Below, piece by piece: positions 56,151-64,000 of a stretch of DNA of 64,000 bases (positions are counted from its first letter, which is position 1; each line of letters opens with the position of its first letter). Both the position numbers and the translations under genes were made by a program. Below the pieces are notes generated by a model. The model ran no database searches. It was given only the letters and a program-made list of their open reading frames with translations, and had not been told where the DNA came from. Source of the DNA: Cellulophaga omnivescoria (GTDB lineage: Bacteria; Bacteroidota; Bacteroidia; Flavobacteriales; Flavobacteriaceae); assembly GCF_001999725.1 (NCBI RefSeq), contig NZ_MDDP01000043.1, forward strand, positions 1-64,000, given 5' to 3'.

Positions 56151-56168
56151 TAATTTTATTCCGTATTA

Positions 56169-58682
56169 TTATCCTTGCATATCCATTTCATCACCTCCGC
56201 CATCTCTCATTTCACCTTTATTGCGTTGGTTTTTTTGTTGATTAAATCTGTAAGTAAAAGTTAAAGCTACACTTCTTTCTCTCCACTGAAACTCACTGTT
56301 TGAGAAAATATTTTCAGTTCTACTTTCAGATCTTCTTTTTCTGGAATTAAAAATATCGCTAACACTTAATGATAAGGTTCCTTTTTCTTTTAAGATATCT
56401 TTACTTAATGCTAAGTCAGATCCAAACATTCCTTTGGTATCAGTTTGTGCATTTTTGGATGGACCTCTATAGGTTAAGTTTGTCTGAAAATCTATTTCTG
56501 CAGGTAATGGTATTTTTGCACTAAATTTAGAAAACCAGCTAAAGTTATCAGCATCAAAATTTTGAGTAATTTCTTCGTTTAAGAAATTAGTATAGGTATG
56601 TTCACCTTCTAAGCTTTGTTGAAATAAGTTAAGGTTTAAGCTAAACCTCCAGTTGCGTATTGGTGTATAGGTAGATGTAATATCTAAACCATATCTAGTC
56701 TCGGTAGCTAAGTTAATTGGTGTTCTAGCTTGTACAGGTATTTCTACAGAACTCCCTGGGTTTGCAGGATCTTCTATACTAACAAAGTCACCTGTTTCTT
56801 GTGAAACAAACTGAAAAACTCCTGTTGAGTGGTTGTAGTAACCAGAGATGTTAAACAAAACTTTGTCCCATCTTTTTAAATAACCTAAATCATACGCATC
56901 TGTAAAAGTTGGATCTAAATCTGGATTACCAAAAAATAAGTTTGTGTTACTAGACCTAGAAGGAAAAGGGTTTATAAACCTAGAACGTGGTCTTCTAAGT
57001 CTTTTACTGTAACTAAGTGTAAATTGTTCCATTTCTGATAACTCATATCCTAAAAATACAGAAGGGAACCAGTTGGTGTAATTTTTGGTGTTAATTTCAT
57101 TTGTTTCTGCTAGTTCAATTTCTATATCTGTAGATTCCATACGTAAGCCACCAAGTAAACTAAACTTATCAAATTTAGTACCTAATTGTACATAAGCAGC
57201 ATTTATATTTTCTCTGTAAAAAAGCTCGTTACTAAAATTTGGATTACTAGTAAAGTTACCATTAACTTCTTCTCCAAAATCATAATCTGTATTATAATAA
57301 TTAAAGTTACCTCTATAACCTGCTTCAAACTGAGAGGCTAAATCTTTGCCAAAAGGTAATACATAGTCTACCTGTACTAATTGGTCTATTTGTTTGTTAT
57401 CAGAAATTGTACGCTCTAAAGGACTACTATTTGCATTACCACTTACAAGTTCTTCTATACTAGCATTTTCTAATTCGTTAGATCTAGAGTATTGGTAATC
57501 TATAGTTAATTTATTACCGTCATCATTAAACCTTTTAACATAGTTTAAAGAGTATTGTACTGTTTCTTCATCATCATCTTCTATTGTATTTCTTTGTCTT
57601 TCAATGGTAGGGTTCATATTACCATCAAAATTAAAAAAGTTAACATCTGCTTTGTCTAAACCGTTAGAGTTTCTGTATAATACAGAGTTTGTTATACTAC
57701 TAGTTTCATCTATAAAATATTCAAAACCAACATTTGCATTGTAGTTTTTACTGCTACGGTCATAATTTCTGTATTCGTTTTCAAAACTTGCAGTTGTGCC
57801 ATCTTCATTAAAGTATTCATTTTCAAAAGTGGCGTTTCCAGGTCCTGTTCTGTCTCTGTAGCTTAAGTTTGTGTACAGGTTAAATTTATCTCTTCTTAAG
57901 TTGATATTAGCAGAACCAGCGTATTGTTCTGGATCACCAACTGTTGCAGATACAGATCCGTTTAGGCCAGCAGTTTTACTTTGCTTTAAAATGATATTTA
58001 AAATACCAGCAGTACCTTCTGCATCATACCTTGCAGATGGGTTTGTAACAACCTCTACTTTTTCTATAGCATCTGCAGGTAAAGATTTTAAAGCGGCATT
58101 GTCTAAACCAGAAAGTGCAGAAGGCTTACCGTTAATTAAAATTTTAACGCTTTCATTACCTCGTAAACTAATAGCTCCCTCTACGTCTACATCTACAGAC
58201 GGCACATTGTTTAAAACATCTGTAACAGAACCTCCTTTTACGGTTAAATCTTTACCTACGTTATAAACTTTTTTATCTAACCTAAGTTCTACGGTGGTTT
58301 TCTCTGCAACTAAAACAACATCGTCTAGCTGTTCTACGTCTAAAGCTAATTTAATAACACCTAAATCTGTAGATTTATTTAGGTTTTGGTTGTTAACAGT
58401 ATATGTTTTATATGATAAGAACTCTACTTTAATATTGTATAATCCTGCATCTGCAGTAACATCAAATTTCCCTTGTTGGTTTGTTATTCCTCCTGTAACT
58501 ACAGATGGGTCTTTAACACTTTGTAATACTAGTGTAGCATATTCTAAAGGATCTCCTGTTTCATCATCAACCACAGTACCTGTGATTTTAATTTTTTTAG
58601 GATTAGTAGATTTAGCATTGGGACCTTGAGCGTACGTAATTACAGTTGCAAATACCAGTACTAAGGAAAGTAGTTGTTTCAT
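56169..58682 (-). CDS. TonB-dependent receptor-type outer membrane protein, paralogue
   Basis: The 837-residue protein has the same order as its neighbour: a signal peptide (about 1-18, ending 'TYAQ'), CarboxypepD_reg-like domain, plug ('LRGNESVKILINGKPSALSG') and a barrel closing in 'RSVALTFTYRFN'. After that closing strand it carries an extra hydrophilic tail ('KGEMRDGGGDEMDMQG'), which is unusual for a protein whose last strand is normally the C-terminus. Long stretches are nearly identical to the paralogue at 53123. Its ATG overlaps the stop of the upstream lysine-rich gene by 4 bases. Confidence 0.92.
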   Translation of the reverse strand: MKQLLSLVLVFATVITYAQGPNAKSTNPKKIKITGTVVDDETGDPLEYATLVLQSVKDPSVVTGGITNQQGKFDVTADAGLYNIKVEFLSYKTYTVNNQNLNKSTDLGVIKLALDVEQLDDVVLVAEKTTVELRLDKKVYNVGKDLTVKGGSVTDVLNNVPSVDVDVEGAISLRGNESVKILINGKPSALSGLDNAALKSLPADAIEKVEVVTNPSARYDAEGTAGILNIILKQSKTAGLNGSVSATVGDPEQYAGSANINLRRDKFNLYTNLSYRDRTGPGNATFENEYFNEDGTTASFENEYRNYDRSSKNYNANVGFEYFIDETSSITNSVLYRNSNGLDKADVNFFNFDGNMNPTIERQRNTIEDDDEETVQYSLNYVKRFNDDGNKLTIDYQYSRSNELENASIEELVSGNANSSPLERTISDNKQIDQLVQVDYVLPFGKDLASQFEAGYRGNFNYYNTDYDFGEEVNGNFTSNPNFSNELFYRENINAAYVQLGTKFDKFSLLGGLRMESTDIEIELAETNEINTKNYTNWFPSVFLGYELSEMEQFTLSYSKRLRRPRSRFINPFPSRSSNTNLFFGNPDLDPTFTDAYDLGYLKRWDKVLFNISGYYNHSTGVFQFVSQETGDFVSIEDPANPGSSVEIPVQARTPINLATETRYGLDITSTYTPIRNWRFSLNLNLFQQSLEGEHTYTNFLNEEITQNFDADNFSWFSKFSAKIPLPAEIDFQTNLTYRGPSKNAQTDTKGMFGSDLALSKDILKEKGTLSLSVSDIFNSRKRRSESRTENIFSNSEFQWRERSVALTFTYRFNQQKNQRNKGEMRDGGGDEMDMQG

Positions 58683-59152
58683 TCTTTTTGTTTAGTTTTT
58701 TTCTTTTTCTTTTTTTTAGCTTTTTTAAAGCCTTCTTTTTCTAAAGCAACATAAGCCTCATATTTTTCTTTTGGCAGAGCAGCTTTTAATTCTTCAGTCT
58801 GTTGTTCTTTTAATTTTTCTATGCTTTCTTTCATTTTTTCACCATCTAGCTTTAAAATTTGCAGTTCCATATACTTTTTAATGTATTTGGTTAATGTTGT
58901 GCTTAATACTGCTTCTTCAAAACTATTAAGATCTATAACTTCTAAAATTTTAGGCATTTGTAGCTCTACAATTTCCTCTGCTGTTAGCGGTTCTGGTTTT
59001 TCATTAGATTGTGTTTGTGGCATTTGGTTTCTAACGCGGCCGTTTCCGTAGCCATTATTATAACCGTTACCATAACCATACTGTGCCTCTACAGTTGATA
59101 ATGAGAATACAAATACTACTGCTGCATAAAAAAATATTTTATTAGTTTTCAT
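58679..59152 (-). CDS. Small secreted protein with a poly-lysine tail
   Basis: The 157-residue protein has a Sec signal peptide (about 1-23, ending 'VEAQ'), a Gly/Tyr/Asn-rich spacer ('YGYGNGYNNGYGNG'), a helical region (about 55-140) that resembles the Spy/CpxP-like periplasmic helical proteins in composition, and a C-terminal run of lysines ('KKAKKKKKKKTKQKE'). No family is certain. It is translationally coupled to the downstream TonB-type receptor by a 4-base overlap, which suggests a shared job, perhaps in outer membrane biogenesis or metal sensing. Confidence 0.75.
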   Translation of the reverse strand: MKTNKIFFYAAVVFVFSLSTVEAQYGYGNGYNNGYGNGRVRNQMPQTQSNEKPEPLTAEEIVELQMPKILEVIDLNSFEEAVLSTTLTKYIKKYMELQILKLDGEKMKESIEKLKEQQTEELKAALPKEKYEAYVALEKEGFKKAKKKKKKKTKQKE

Positions 59153-59260
59153 AACTTTCTGAATTAGTAAGAGTTTAAAAATTAAAGAAGGTTTAATTTA
59201 GTTTGGTTAAAGATTTGTTAAAAGAATTTAGCAATAAAAATGCCAAAAATTAAACTGTTC

Positions 59261-59602
59261 CTAAATTACAGTTTTTATTGCTTCAGTAGGTCTTCCAATA
59301 ACGGCTTTATTTCCGTTAATAACAATTGGTCTTTCTATTAGTTTAGGATTGGCAATCATAGCATCAATAATTTCATTATTAGATAGTTGCTTGCCTTTGT
59401 AGTTCTCTTTCCAAATAGCCTCATTTTTACGTACTAAAGCTATAGGATCTATAGCTAAAAGGCTAATAATGTTTTGTAGCTCTTGTTTTGTAGGTACATT
59501 TTCTAAATATTTTACAATTTCAAAAGGTTTACCAGTTTCTTCTAAAAAAGCTACTCCTGCTCTAGATTTACTACATCTGTTGTTATGGTAAATTTTTATC
59601 AT
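59261..59602 (-). CDS. ArsC-family arsenate reductase-like protein
   Basis: The 113-residue thioredoxin-fold protein has the ArsC/Spx-family start 'IYHNNRCSKSRAGVAFLEE' (Cys10) and 'LIERPIVINGNKAVIGRP' near the C-terminus. That fits glutaredoxin-dependent arsenate reductases; YffB-like proteins are the alternative. No other arsenic genes are near. It follows prfB after 17 bases on the same strand. Confidence 0.9.
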   Translation of the reverse strand: MIKIYHNNRCSKSRAGVAFLEETGKPFEIVKYLENVPTKQELQNIISLLAIDPIALVRKNEAIWKENYKGKQLSNNEIIDAMIANPKLIERPIVINGNKAVIGRPTEAIKTVI

Positions 59603-59619
59603 TATTAAATTATTAAAAA

Positions 59620-60718
59620 TTAATCTTCATTTTTTTGTCCCATCATCATTAAATAAGCTTTTAAAAATGGGTCTATTTGTCCGTCCATTACAGCATCTAC
59701 ATTGCCTGTCTCTTCGGCAGTACGCACATCTTTTACTAGTTTATATGGGTGCATAACATAGTTACGTATTTGTGAACCCCACTCAATTTTCATTTTACCA
59801 GCTTCAATTTCGCTACGTGCTTCTTGTTTTTTACGCAATTCAATTTCATATAATTGAGATTTAAGCATTTTCATAGCAGTAGCTCTGTTGTCATGCTGAG
59901 ATCTAGAATCTGAGCAAGAAATTTGTATTCCGGTTGGTTTATGAGTTAACTGTACTTTAGTTTCTACCTTATTAACATTTTGTCCGCCAGCGCCACTAGA
60001 GCGTGCTGTTGTAATTTCTATATCAGCAGGGTTAATTTCTATTTCTATACTGTCATCTGCAAGTGGGTATACATATACAGAAGCAAAAGAAGTATGTCTT
60101 TTAGCATTACTATCAAAAGGAGAAATGCGTACTAATCTGTGTACTCCGTTTTCACCTTTAAGCCAGCCAAATGCATAATCTCCTTCAATTTCTAAAGTAA
60201 CAGTTTTTATGCCAGCAACATCACCTTCTTGGTAATTAAGTTCTTTAATTTTATAGCCATTTTTTTCTGCCCACATTAAGTACATACGCATAAGCATTGC
60301 TGCCCAATCACAACTTTCTGTGCCACCAGCACCAGCTGTAATTTGCAAAATTGCTGTAAGTTCATCACCTTCATCAGAAAGCATATTTTTAAACTCTAGG
60401 TCTTCAATATGTATTTTGGCTTTGTTGTAATGGTTTTCTAATTCTTCCGCAGTTACATCACCTTCTTTTAAAAACTCTAATAAAACCTCTAAATCGGTGA
60501 CAAGTAGTTTTGCATCATCAAAGTCTTTAACCCATTTTTTTTTGGCTTGTAAAACTTTCATTTGGGCTTGTGCTTCCTGAGCATTATCCCAAAAGTTAGG
60601 AGCTAGTGTTTTTTCTTCTTCGTTTTCTATTTCTATTAGCTTGGCATCTATGTCAAAGATACCTCCTTAACGCACCAAGGCGATCTAAAAGATCTTTGTA
60701 TTGATCTGTTGTTATCAT
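59620..60718 (-). CDS. prfB: Peptide chain release factor 2, programmed +1 frameshift
   Basis: RF2 is encoded in two frames. The first runs from ATG (60718-60716) for 21 codons to an in-frame TGA (60655-60653). A +1 shift on CTT (60658-60656), skipping one T, continues as Asp-Ile-Asp and the rest of the protein, 365 residues in all, the standard RF2 length. The frameshift signal is AAGGAGGT, three bases, then CTT TGA C, the classical arrangement. The protein shows the RF2 stop-recognition 'SPF' ('VRISPFDS') and the catalytic GGQ ('[16 protein letters not shown]'). RF2 levels would control the shift, since TGA is its own target. The gene is divergent from the metalloprotease and precedes arsC. 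Confidence 0.96.
60653..60668 (-). promoter_or_regulatory. prfB frameshift site (Shine-Dalgarno plus CTT TGA C)
   Basis: On the minus strand AAGGAGGT (60668-60661) is followed by ATCTTTGAC, with the slippery CTT and the TGA three bases beyond the Shine-Dalgarno, matching the E. coli prfB recoding signal in order and spacing. Confidence 0.93.
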
Positions 60719-60738
60719 TTTTTAAAATAATTTAAAAG

Positions 60739-60768
60739 CAAAAATAGCACTAAACTATGGTTGTACAA
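60739..60768 (-). promoter_or_regulatory. Promoter of prfB
   Basis: On the minus strand TTG (60768-60766), a 19-base spacer and TATTTTTG (60746-60739) lie about 20 bases before the prfB ATG. Confidence 0.6.
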
Positions 60769-60809
60769 TCTATTTTATATAAATTTAGAAAATCAAAAAA
60801 AATTTATCT

Positions 60810-63209
60810 ATGAAACGTATTTCTATTTTGTTGTTTATTCTTGTTTATTGTGCTATTTGCAATGCACAGTTTAGTAACAAATACAGTACTTTTAAAAAGT
60901 TTGATGGATTATTTTCTTTTTTTTATGATGATAGTACAGATAAAATTTATTTAGAAGTTACAGATTTAGAAAAAGAGTTTTTATATGTAAGCTCTTTAAG
61001 CAGTGGTGTAGGTAGTAATGACATTGGTTTAGACAGAGGCCAGTTGGGTAAAACTAGGGTTGTTTATTTTAAAAAAGCCGGTAATAAGTTACTGTTAATA
61101 CAACCAAATTTAAAATATAGAGCTTTAACTAATAATGCTTTAGAAAAACAATCTGTAGAGCAAGCATTTGCAAAGTCTATTTTAGGTGGTTTTAAAATTG
61201 AAGAAGAGGCCAATGGAAAATATTTAATAGATATTACGTCTTTATTTATGCAAGATACCCACGGTGTTGCTAATAAACTTAAAAACACTGCTCAAGGTAA
61301 TTATAGTTTAGATGCAAGCAAAAGTGCTTTTAACTTAGAGCGTACTAAAGCTTTTCCTAAAAATATAGAGTTTGATGTTTTTTTAACCTTTAAAGGAACT
61401 GCAAAGGGAAGGTATATTAGTTCTGTAGCCCCAACTTCTGGCTTGGTAACAGTAGCTCAACATCATTCCTTTGTAGAGTTGCCAGATAACAAATTTAAAA
61501 AAAGGAGTTACCATCCGCGTAGTGGTTCTTTTATGTTCTCTTATTATGATTATGCCACGCCTATAGAGCAAGACATTCATAAACGTTTTATAACTAGGCA
61601 TAGATTACAAAAGAAAAACCCTAATGCCGCAATTAGTGAAGCCGTAGAACCTATTGTTTATTACTTAGATAATGGCACACCAGAACCTGTGCGTACTGCA
61701 TTGTTAGAAGGTGGTAGGTGGTGGAATCAAGCTTTTGAAGCCATTGGTTATAAAAATGCTTTTCAGTTAAAAATATTACCAGCAGACGCAGACCCAATGG
61801 ATGTTAGATATAACGTTATACAATGGGTCCACAGATCTACACGGGGGTGGAGTTATGGAGCAAGTGTTACAGACCCAAGAACCGGAGAAATTATAAAAGG
61901 ACACGTAAGTTTAGGTAGTTTGCGCATTAGACAAGATTTTTTAATTGCACAAGCCTTAACAAATAAACCTTTTGCTAAGAGTGATGATAACAATAACAAA
62001 ATGCTTGAACTTGCATTAGCACGTATAAGACAGTTGTCTGCACACGAAATTGGACATACTTTAGGTTTTGCTCATAATTTTGCAGCTAGTACCAACAACA
62101 GAGCATCTGTTATGGATTACCCGCATCCACAATTTAAGTTGAAAGGAAAAAATATAGATTTTTCTGGTGCATATGTAGAGGGTATAGGTGAGTGGGATAA
62201 ATATACAGTAGCTTATTCTTATTCAGATTTTAAAGAAGACAAAAATGAAGATGAGGAGTTAAAAAAAATAATACAAAAAGCACAAAAGGAAGGCTATAGG
62301 TTTGTATCAGACAGAGATGCCAGAGCCAGTGGAGGTGCACATGCATATGCACACCTTTGGGACAATGGAGGTAATGCAACAGAAGAATTAAATAAGGTGT
62401 TAAAAATTAGAGCAGTAGGTATTTCTAATTTTTCTATTGATAATATTAAGGAAGGACAACCAAATTCTGTGTTAGAGGATGTTTTTGCGCCGCTTTATTT
62501 TTTTCATAGATACCAAACTGAAGCTGTAACAAAATTAATAGGTGGTTTAGATTATAATTATACTGTTAAAGGAGACCAGCAACTTACGGTTAAAGCTGTC
62601 TCAAAAAAAGAACAACAAGAAGCACTACAAAGTTTATTACAAACAGTAAACGCAGAGCAAATTGCAATTCCTAAAAATAAATTATCACTTTTTCCACCTA
62701 GAGCTTTAGGTTATGGTAGTACAAGAGAATCTTTTAACGGAAAAACAGGAATTTCTTTTGATGCGCTTTCTGCTGCAGAAACTGCAGCAGATATGACTCT
62801 TTCCTTTTTATTGCATCCGCAAAGAGCATCTAGATTAGTACAACAAAAAAGCTTAGATTCAAAACAAATTGGTTTGCATGATGTGCTAGATCAGTTAATA
62901 AATAACACATTTAAAAAGAGTTATAAAGATACTTATTTAGATGAAGCGCAACAGAATATTAATTTTAGAGTCTTGTATTATATTAAAAATTTAGCAGCAA
63001 GCAAAAGTGTGCACCCAAAAGTAAATGCAATAGCTAATTTTAAATTACAAGAATTAAAAGATAGATTTTTAGATAGAAACAAACCTTATGCATTAGAGGT
63101 TGTAAATAGAATAGAACATTTTCAAAAACACCCAGAACTTTTTAAGCCAATAGTTTCTCCTAAAATACCAGATGGTTCACCAATAGGAATGGAATGTATG
63201 ACTAACTAA
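60810..63209 (+). CDS. Zinc-dependent metzincin-type metalloprotease
   Basis: The 799-residue protein has a Sec signal peptide (about 1-20, ending 'CNAQ') and a large N-terminal region (about 25-280). A metzincin-like catalytic core follows, with 'AHEIGHTLGFAH' (His412, Glu413, His416, His422) and a Met-turn 'SVMDYPHP' (Met435). A long C-terminal helical region comes last. It matches the large secreted zinc proteases of Bacteroidota. It is presumably periplasmic or released. The gene is divergent from prfB and is followed by the threonine aldolase gene after 16 bases. Confidence 0.93.
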   Translation: MKRISILLFILVYCAICNAQFSNKYSTFKKFDGLFSFFYDDSTDKIYLEVTDLEKEFLYVSSLSSGVGSNDIGLDRGQLGKTRVVYFKKAGNKLLLIQPNLKYRALTNNALEKQSVEQAFAKSILGGFKIEEEANGKYLIDITSLFMQDTHGVANKLKNTAQGNYSLDASKSAFNLERTKAFPKNIEFDVFLTFKGTAKGRYISSVAPTSGLVTVAQHHSFVELPDNKFKKRSYHPRSGSFMFSYYDYATPIEQDIHKRFITRHRLQKKNPNAAISEAVEPIVYYLDNGTPEPVRTALLEGGRWWNQAFEAIGYKNAFQLKILPADADPMDVRYNVIQWVHRSTRGWSYGASVTDPRTGEIIKGHVSLGSLRIRQDFLIAQALTNKPFAKSDDNNNKMLELALARIRQLSAHEIGHTLGFAHNFAASTNNRASVMDYPHPQFKLKGKNIDFSGAYVEGIGEWDKYTVAYSYSDFKEDKNEDEELKKIIQKAQKEGYRFVSDRDARASGGAHAYAHLWDNGGNATEELNKVLKIRAVGISNFSIDNIKEGQPNSVLEDVFAPLYFFHRYQTEAVTKLIGGLDYNYTVKGDQQLTVKAVSKKEQQEALQSLLQTVNAEQIAIPKNKLSLFPPRALGYGSTRESFNGKTGISFDALSAAETAADMTLSFLLHPQRASRLVQQKSLDSKQIGLHDVLDQLINNTFKKSYKDTYLDEAQQNINFRVLYYIKNLAASKSVHPKVNAIANFKLQELKDRFLDRNKPYALEVVNRIEHFQKHPELFKPIVSPKIPDGSPIGMECMTN

Positions 63210-63225
63210 AAACACAATATTTAAA

Positions 63226-64000
63226 ATGAAAATAAATCTTATAAGTGACACCGTAACAAAGCCAACATCAGAAATGCTTAGTGCAATGTTTGCATCTGAT
63301 GTAGGAGATGATGTTTTTAAGCACGATCCTACAATTAATGCTTTAGAAGAAAAAGTGGCGGCAATGTTTGGTAAAGAAGCAGCATTATTTTTTCCTAGCG
63401 GTACAATGGCAAACCAAACGGCAATAAAGTTGCATACACAGCCTGGTGATCAATTAATTTGCGACAAATATGCTCATATTTTTAATTATGAAGGTGGTGG
63501 AGTAAGTTTTAACAGTGGTGTGTCATGCAGGTTGGTTGATGGCCACAGAGGTATGATGACAGCAAAACAGGTAGAAGAGGCTATAAACCCTCCAGATTTT
63601 TATCATAGCCCACTTACTACCTTGGTTTGTATAGAAAACACAACTAATAAAGGTGGTGGCGCTTGCTGGGATTTTGAAGAGCTAAAAAAAATTAAGATGG
63701 TTTGTGAAAAACACAACTTAAAATACCATTTAGATGGGGCTCGTTTATGGAATGCATTGGTAGCTAAAAATGAAACTCCAAAACAATATGGAGATTTGTT
63801 TGATACTATAAGTGTTTGTTTGAGTAAAGGTTTGGGCTGCCCAGTGGGTTCTGTTTTAGTTGGCTCTAAAAAAGACATACAAAAAGCCATAAGAATACGT
63901 AAAATATTTGGGGGTGGTATGAGGCAAGCAGGTTACTTGGCCGGTGCAGCTATTTATGCACTAGATAATAATATAAATAGATTAAAAGAAGACCATACTA
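63226..64000 (+). CDS. Threonine aldolase (partial, cut by window end)
   Basis: The visible 258 codons encode a PLP-dependent aldolase of the low-specificity threonine aldolase group: 'INLISDTVTKPTSEML', 'GKEAALFFPSGTMANQTA', 'YHLDGARLWNA' (PLP Asp) and the PLP Lys in 'CLSKGLGCPVGSVLVG'. It splits threonine to glycine and acetaldehyde. The rest lies beyond the window; a full protein would be about 340 residues. It starts 16 bases after the metalloprotease stop and may be cotranscribed. Confidence 0.9.
   Translation, partial: MKINLISDTVTKPTSEMLSAMFASDVGDDVFKHDPTINALEEKVAAMFGKEAALFFPSGTMANQTAIKLHTQPGDQLICDKYAHIFNYEGGGVSFNSGVSCRLVDGHRGMMTAKQVEEAINPPDFYHSPLTTLVCIENTTNKGGGACWDFEELKKIKMVCEKHNLKYHLDGARLWNALVAKNETPKQYGDLFDTISVCLSKGLGCPVGSVLVGSKKDIQKAIRIRKIFGGGMRQAGYLAGAAIYALDNNINRLKEDHT

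Noticed and set aside
53123-58682. A SusC/SusD polysaccharide utilisation locus
   Set aside because: No SusD-like lipoprotein or glycoside hydrolase is adjacent, and the receptors are of the OMP_b-brl_3 type.
59261-59602. An arsenic resistance operon
   Set aside because: Only a single ArsC-fold gene is present, with no arsR, arsB or acr3 nearby; it may have another redox role.
60562-60718. prfB as a truncated or frameshift-broken gene
   Set aside because: The in-frame TGA lies exactly in the known programmed frameshift context, and the joined product has the standard 365 residues.

Overview
The window is an ordinary chromosomal stretch from a member of the Flavobacteriaceae (phylum Bacteroidota). 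The evidence is the AT-rich DNA, the near absence of Shine-Dalgarno sequences before genes, promoters of the TTG-N19-21-TAnnTTTG type, and the protein families present. Those families include CarboxypepD_reg/OMP_b-brl_3 TonB receptors, lipoproteins with Bacteroidota-style lipoboxes, DUF2853, a CAL67264-type mini membrane protein, LytTR regulators and a menaquinone gene cluster. I see no prophage, insertion sequence, CRISPR array, tRNA or rRNA. The one structural RNA gene is the small SRP RNA.

Layout. 0-3 kb: a small acidic lipoprotein built on a 51-bp tandem repeat, a LytTR regulator with a degenerate receiver domain, a thioesterase and a glutamine cyclotransferase lipoprotein, then the SRP RNA. 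3-15 kb: metabolic and housekeeping genes (SDR, transaldolase-like fsa, a YbiT-like ABC-F protein, fasciclin protein, pheT, a TlpA-type lipoprotein, leuB-leuA). 15-27 kb: a Bacteroidota-specific protein of unknown function, an RluA-type pseudouridine synthase, panB, an X-Pro dipeptidyl-peptidase, sdaA, dnaK and small hydrolase/acetyltransferase genes. 27-40 kb: the menaquinone region. In order this is a probable DHNA-CoA thioesterase, menF, menD, DUF2853, a CvfB-type S1 protein, a SPOR-like protein, menA, a LytTR response regulator, a HisKA_2 kinase, a UPF0173 hydrolase, menC, a CPBP protease and menE. menB and menH are not in the window. 40-43 kb: a tandem pair of plug-domain proteins without a beta-barrel, the second fused to a von Willebrand A domain. 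43-53 kb: an MFS permease with no canonical start codon, an acyl-CoA carboxylase beta subunit, an oxidoreductase, ettA, an MBL lipoprotein, a coiled-coil protein and fumC. 53-59 kb: two paralogous TonB-type receptors separated by a 57-residue membrane protein, plus a small lysine-rich secreted protein. 59-64 kb: an arsC-like gene, prfB with its programmed +1 frameshift, a large metzincin-type protease and a threonine aldolase cut off by the window end.

How the genes work together. MenF and MenD make SEPHCHC from chorismate; MenC and MenE form and activate o-succinylbenzoate; the hotdog thioesterase probably releases DHNA from its CoA ester; MenA prenylates it. LeuA and LeuB are two of the three leucine-branch steps. 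The LytTR regulator and the HisKA_2 kinase are probably a two-component pair.

The points most worth a second look are the prfB frameshift site with a perfect Shine-Dalgarno in a clade that hardly uses one, the MFS gene without ATG/GTG/TTG, the ABC-F protein with one coherently dead ATP site, the barrel-less plug proteins, and the pseudo-receiver LytTR regulator. Nothing here clearly amounts to a new defence or mobile system.
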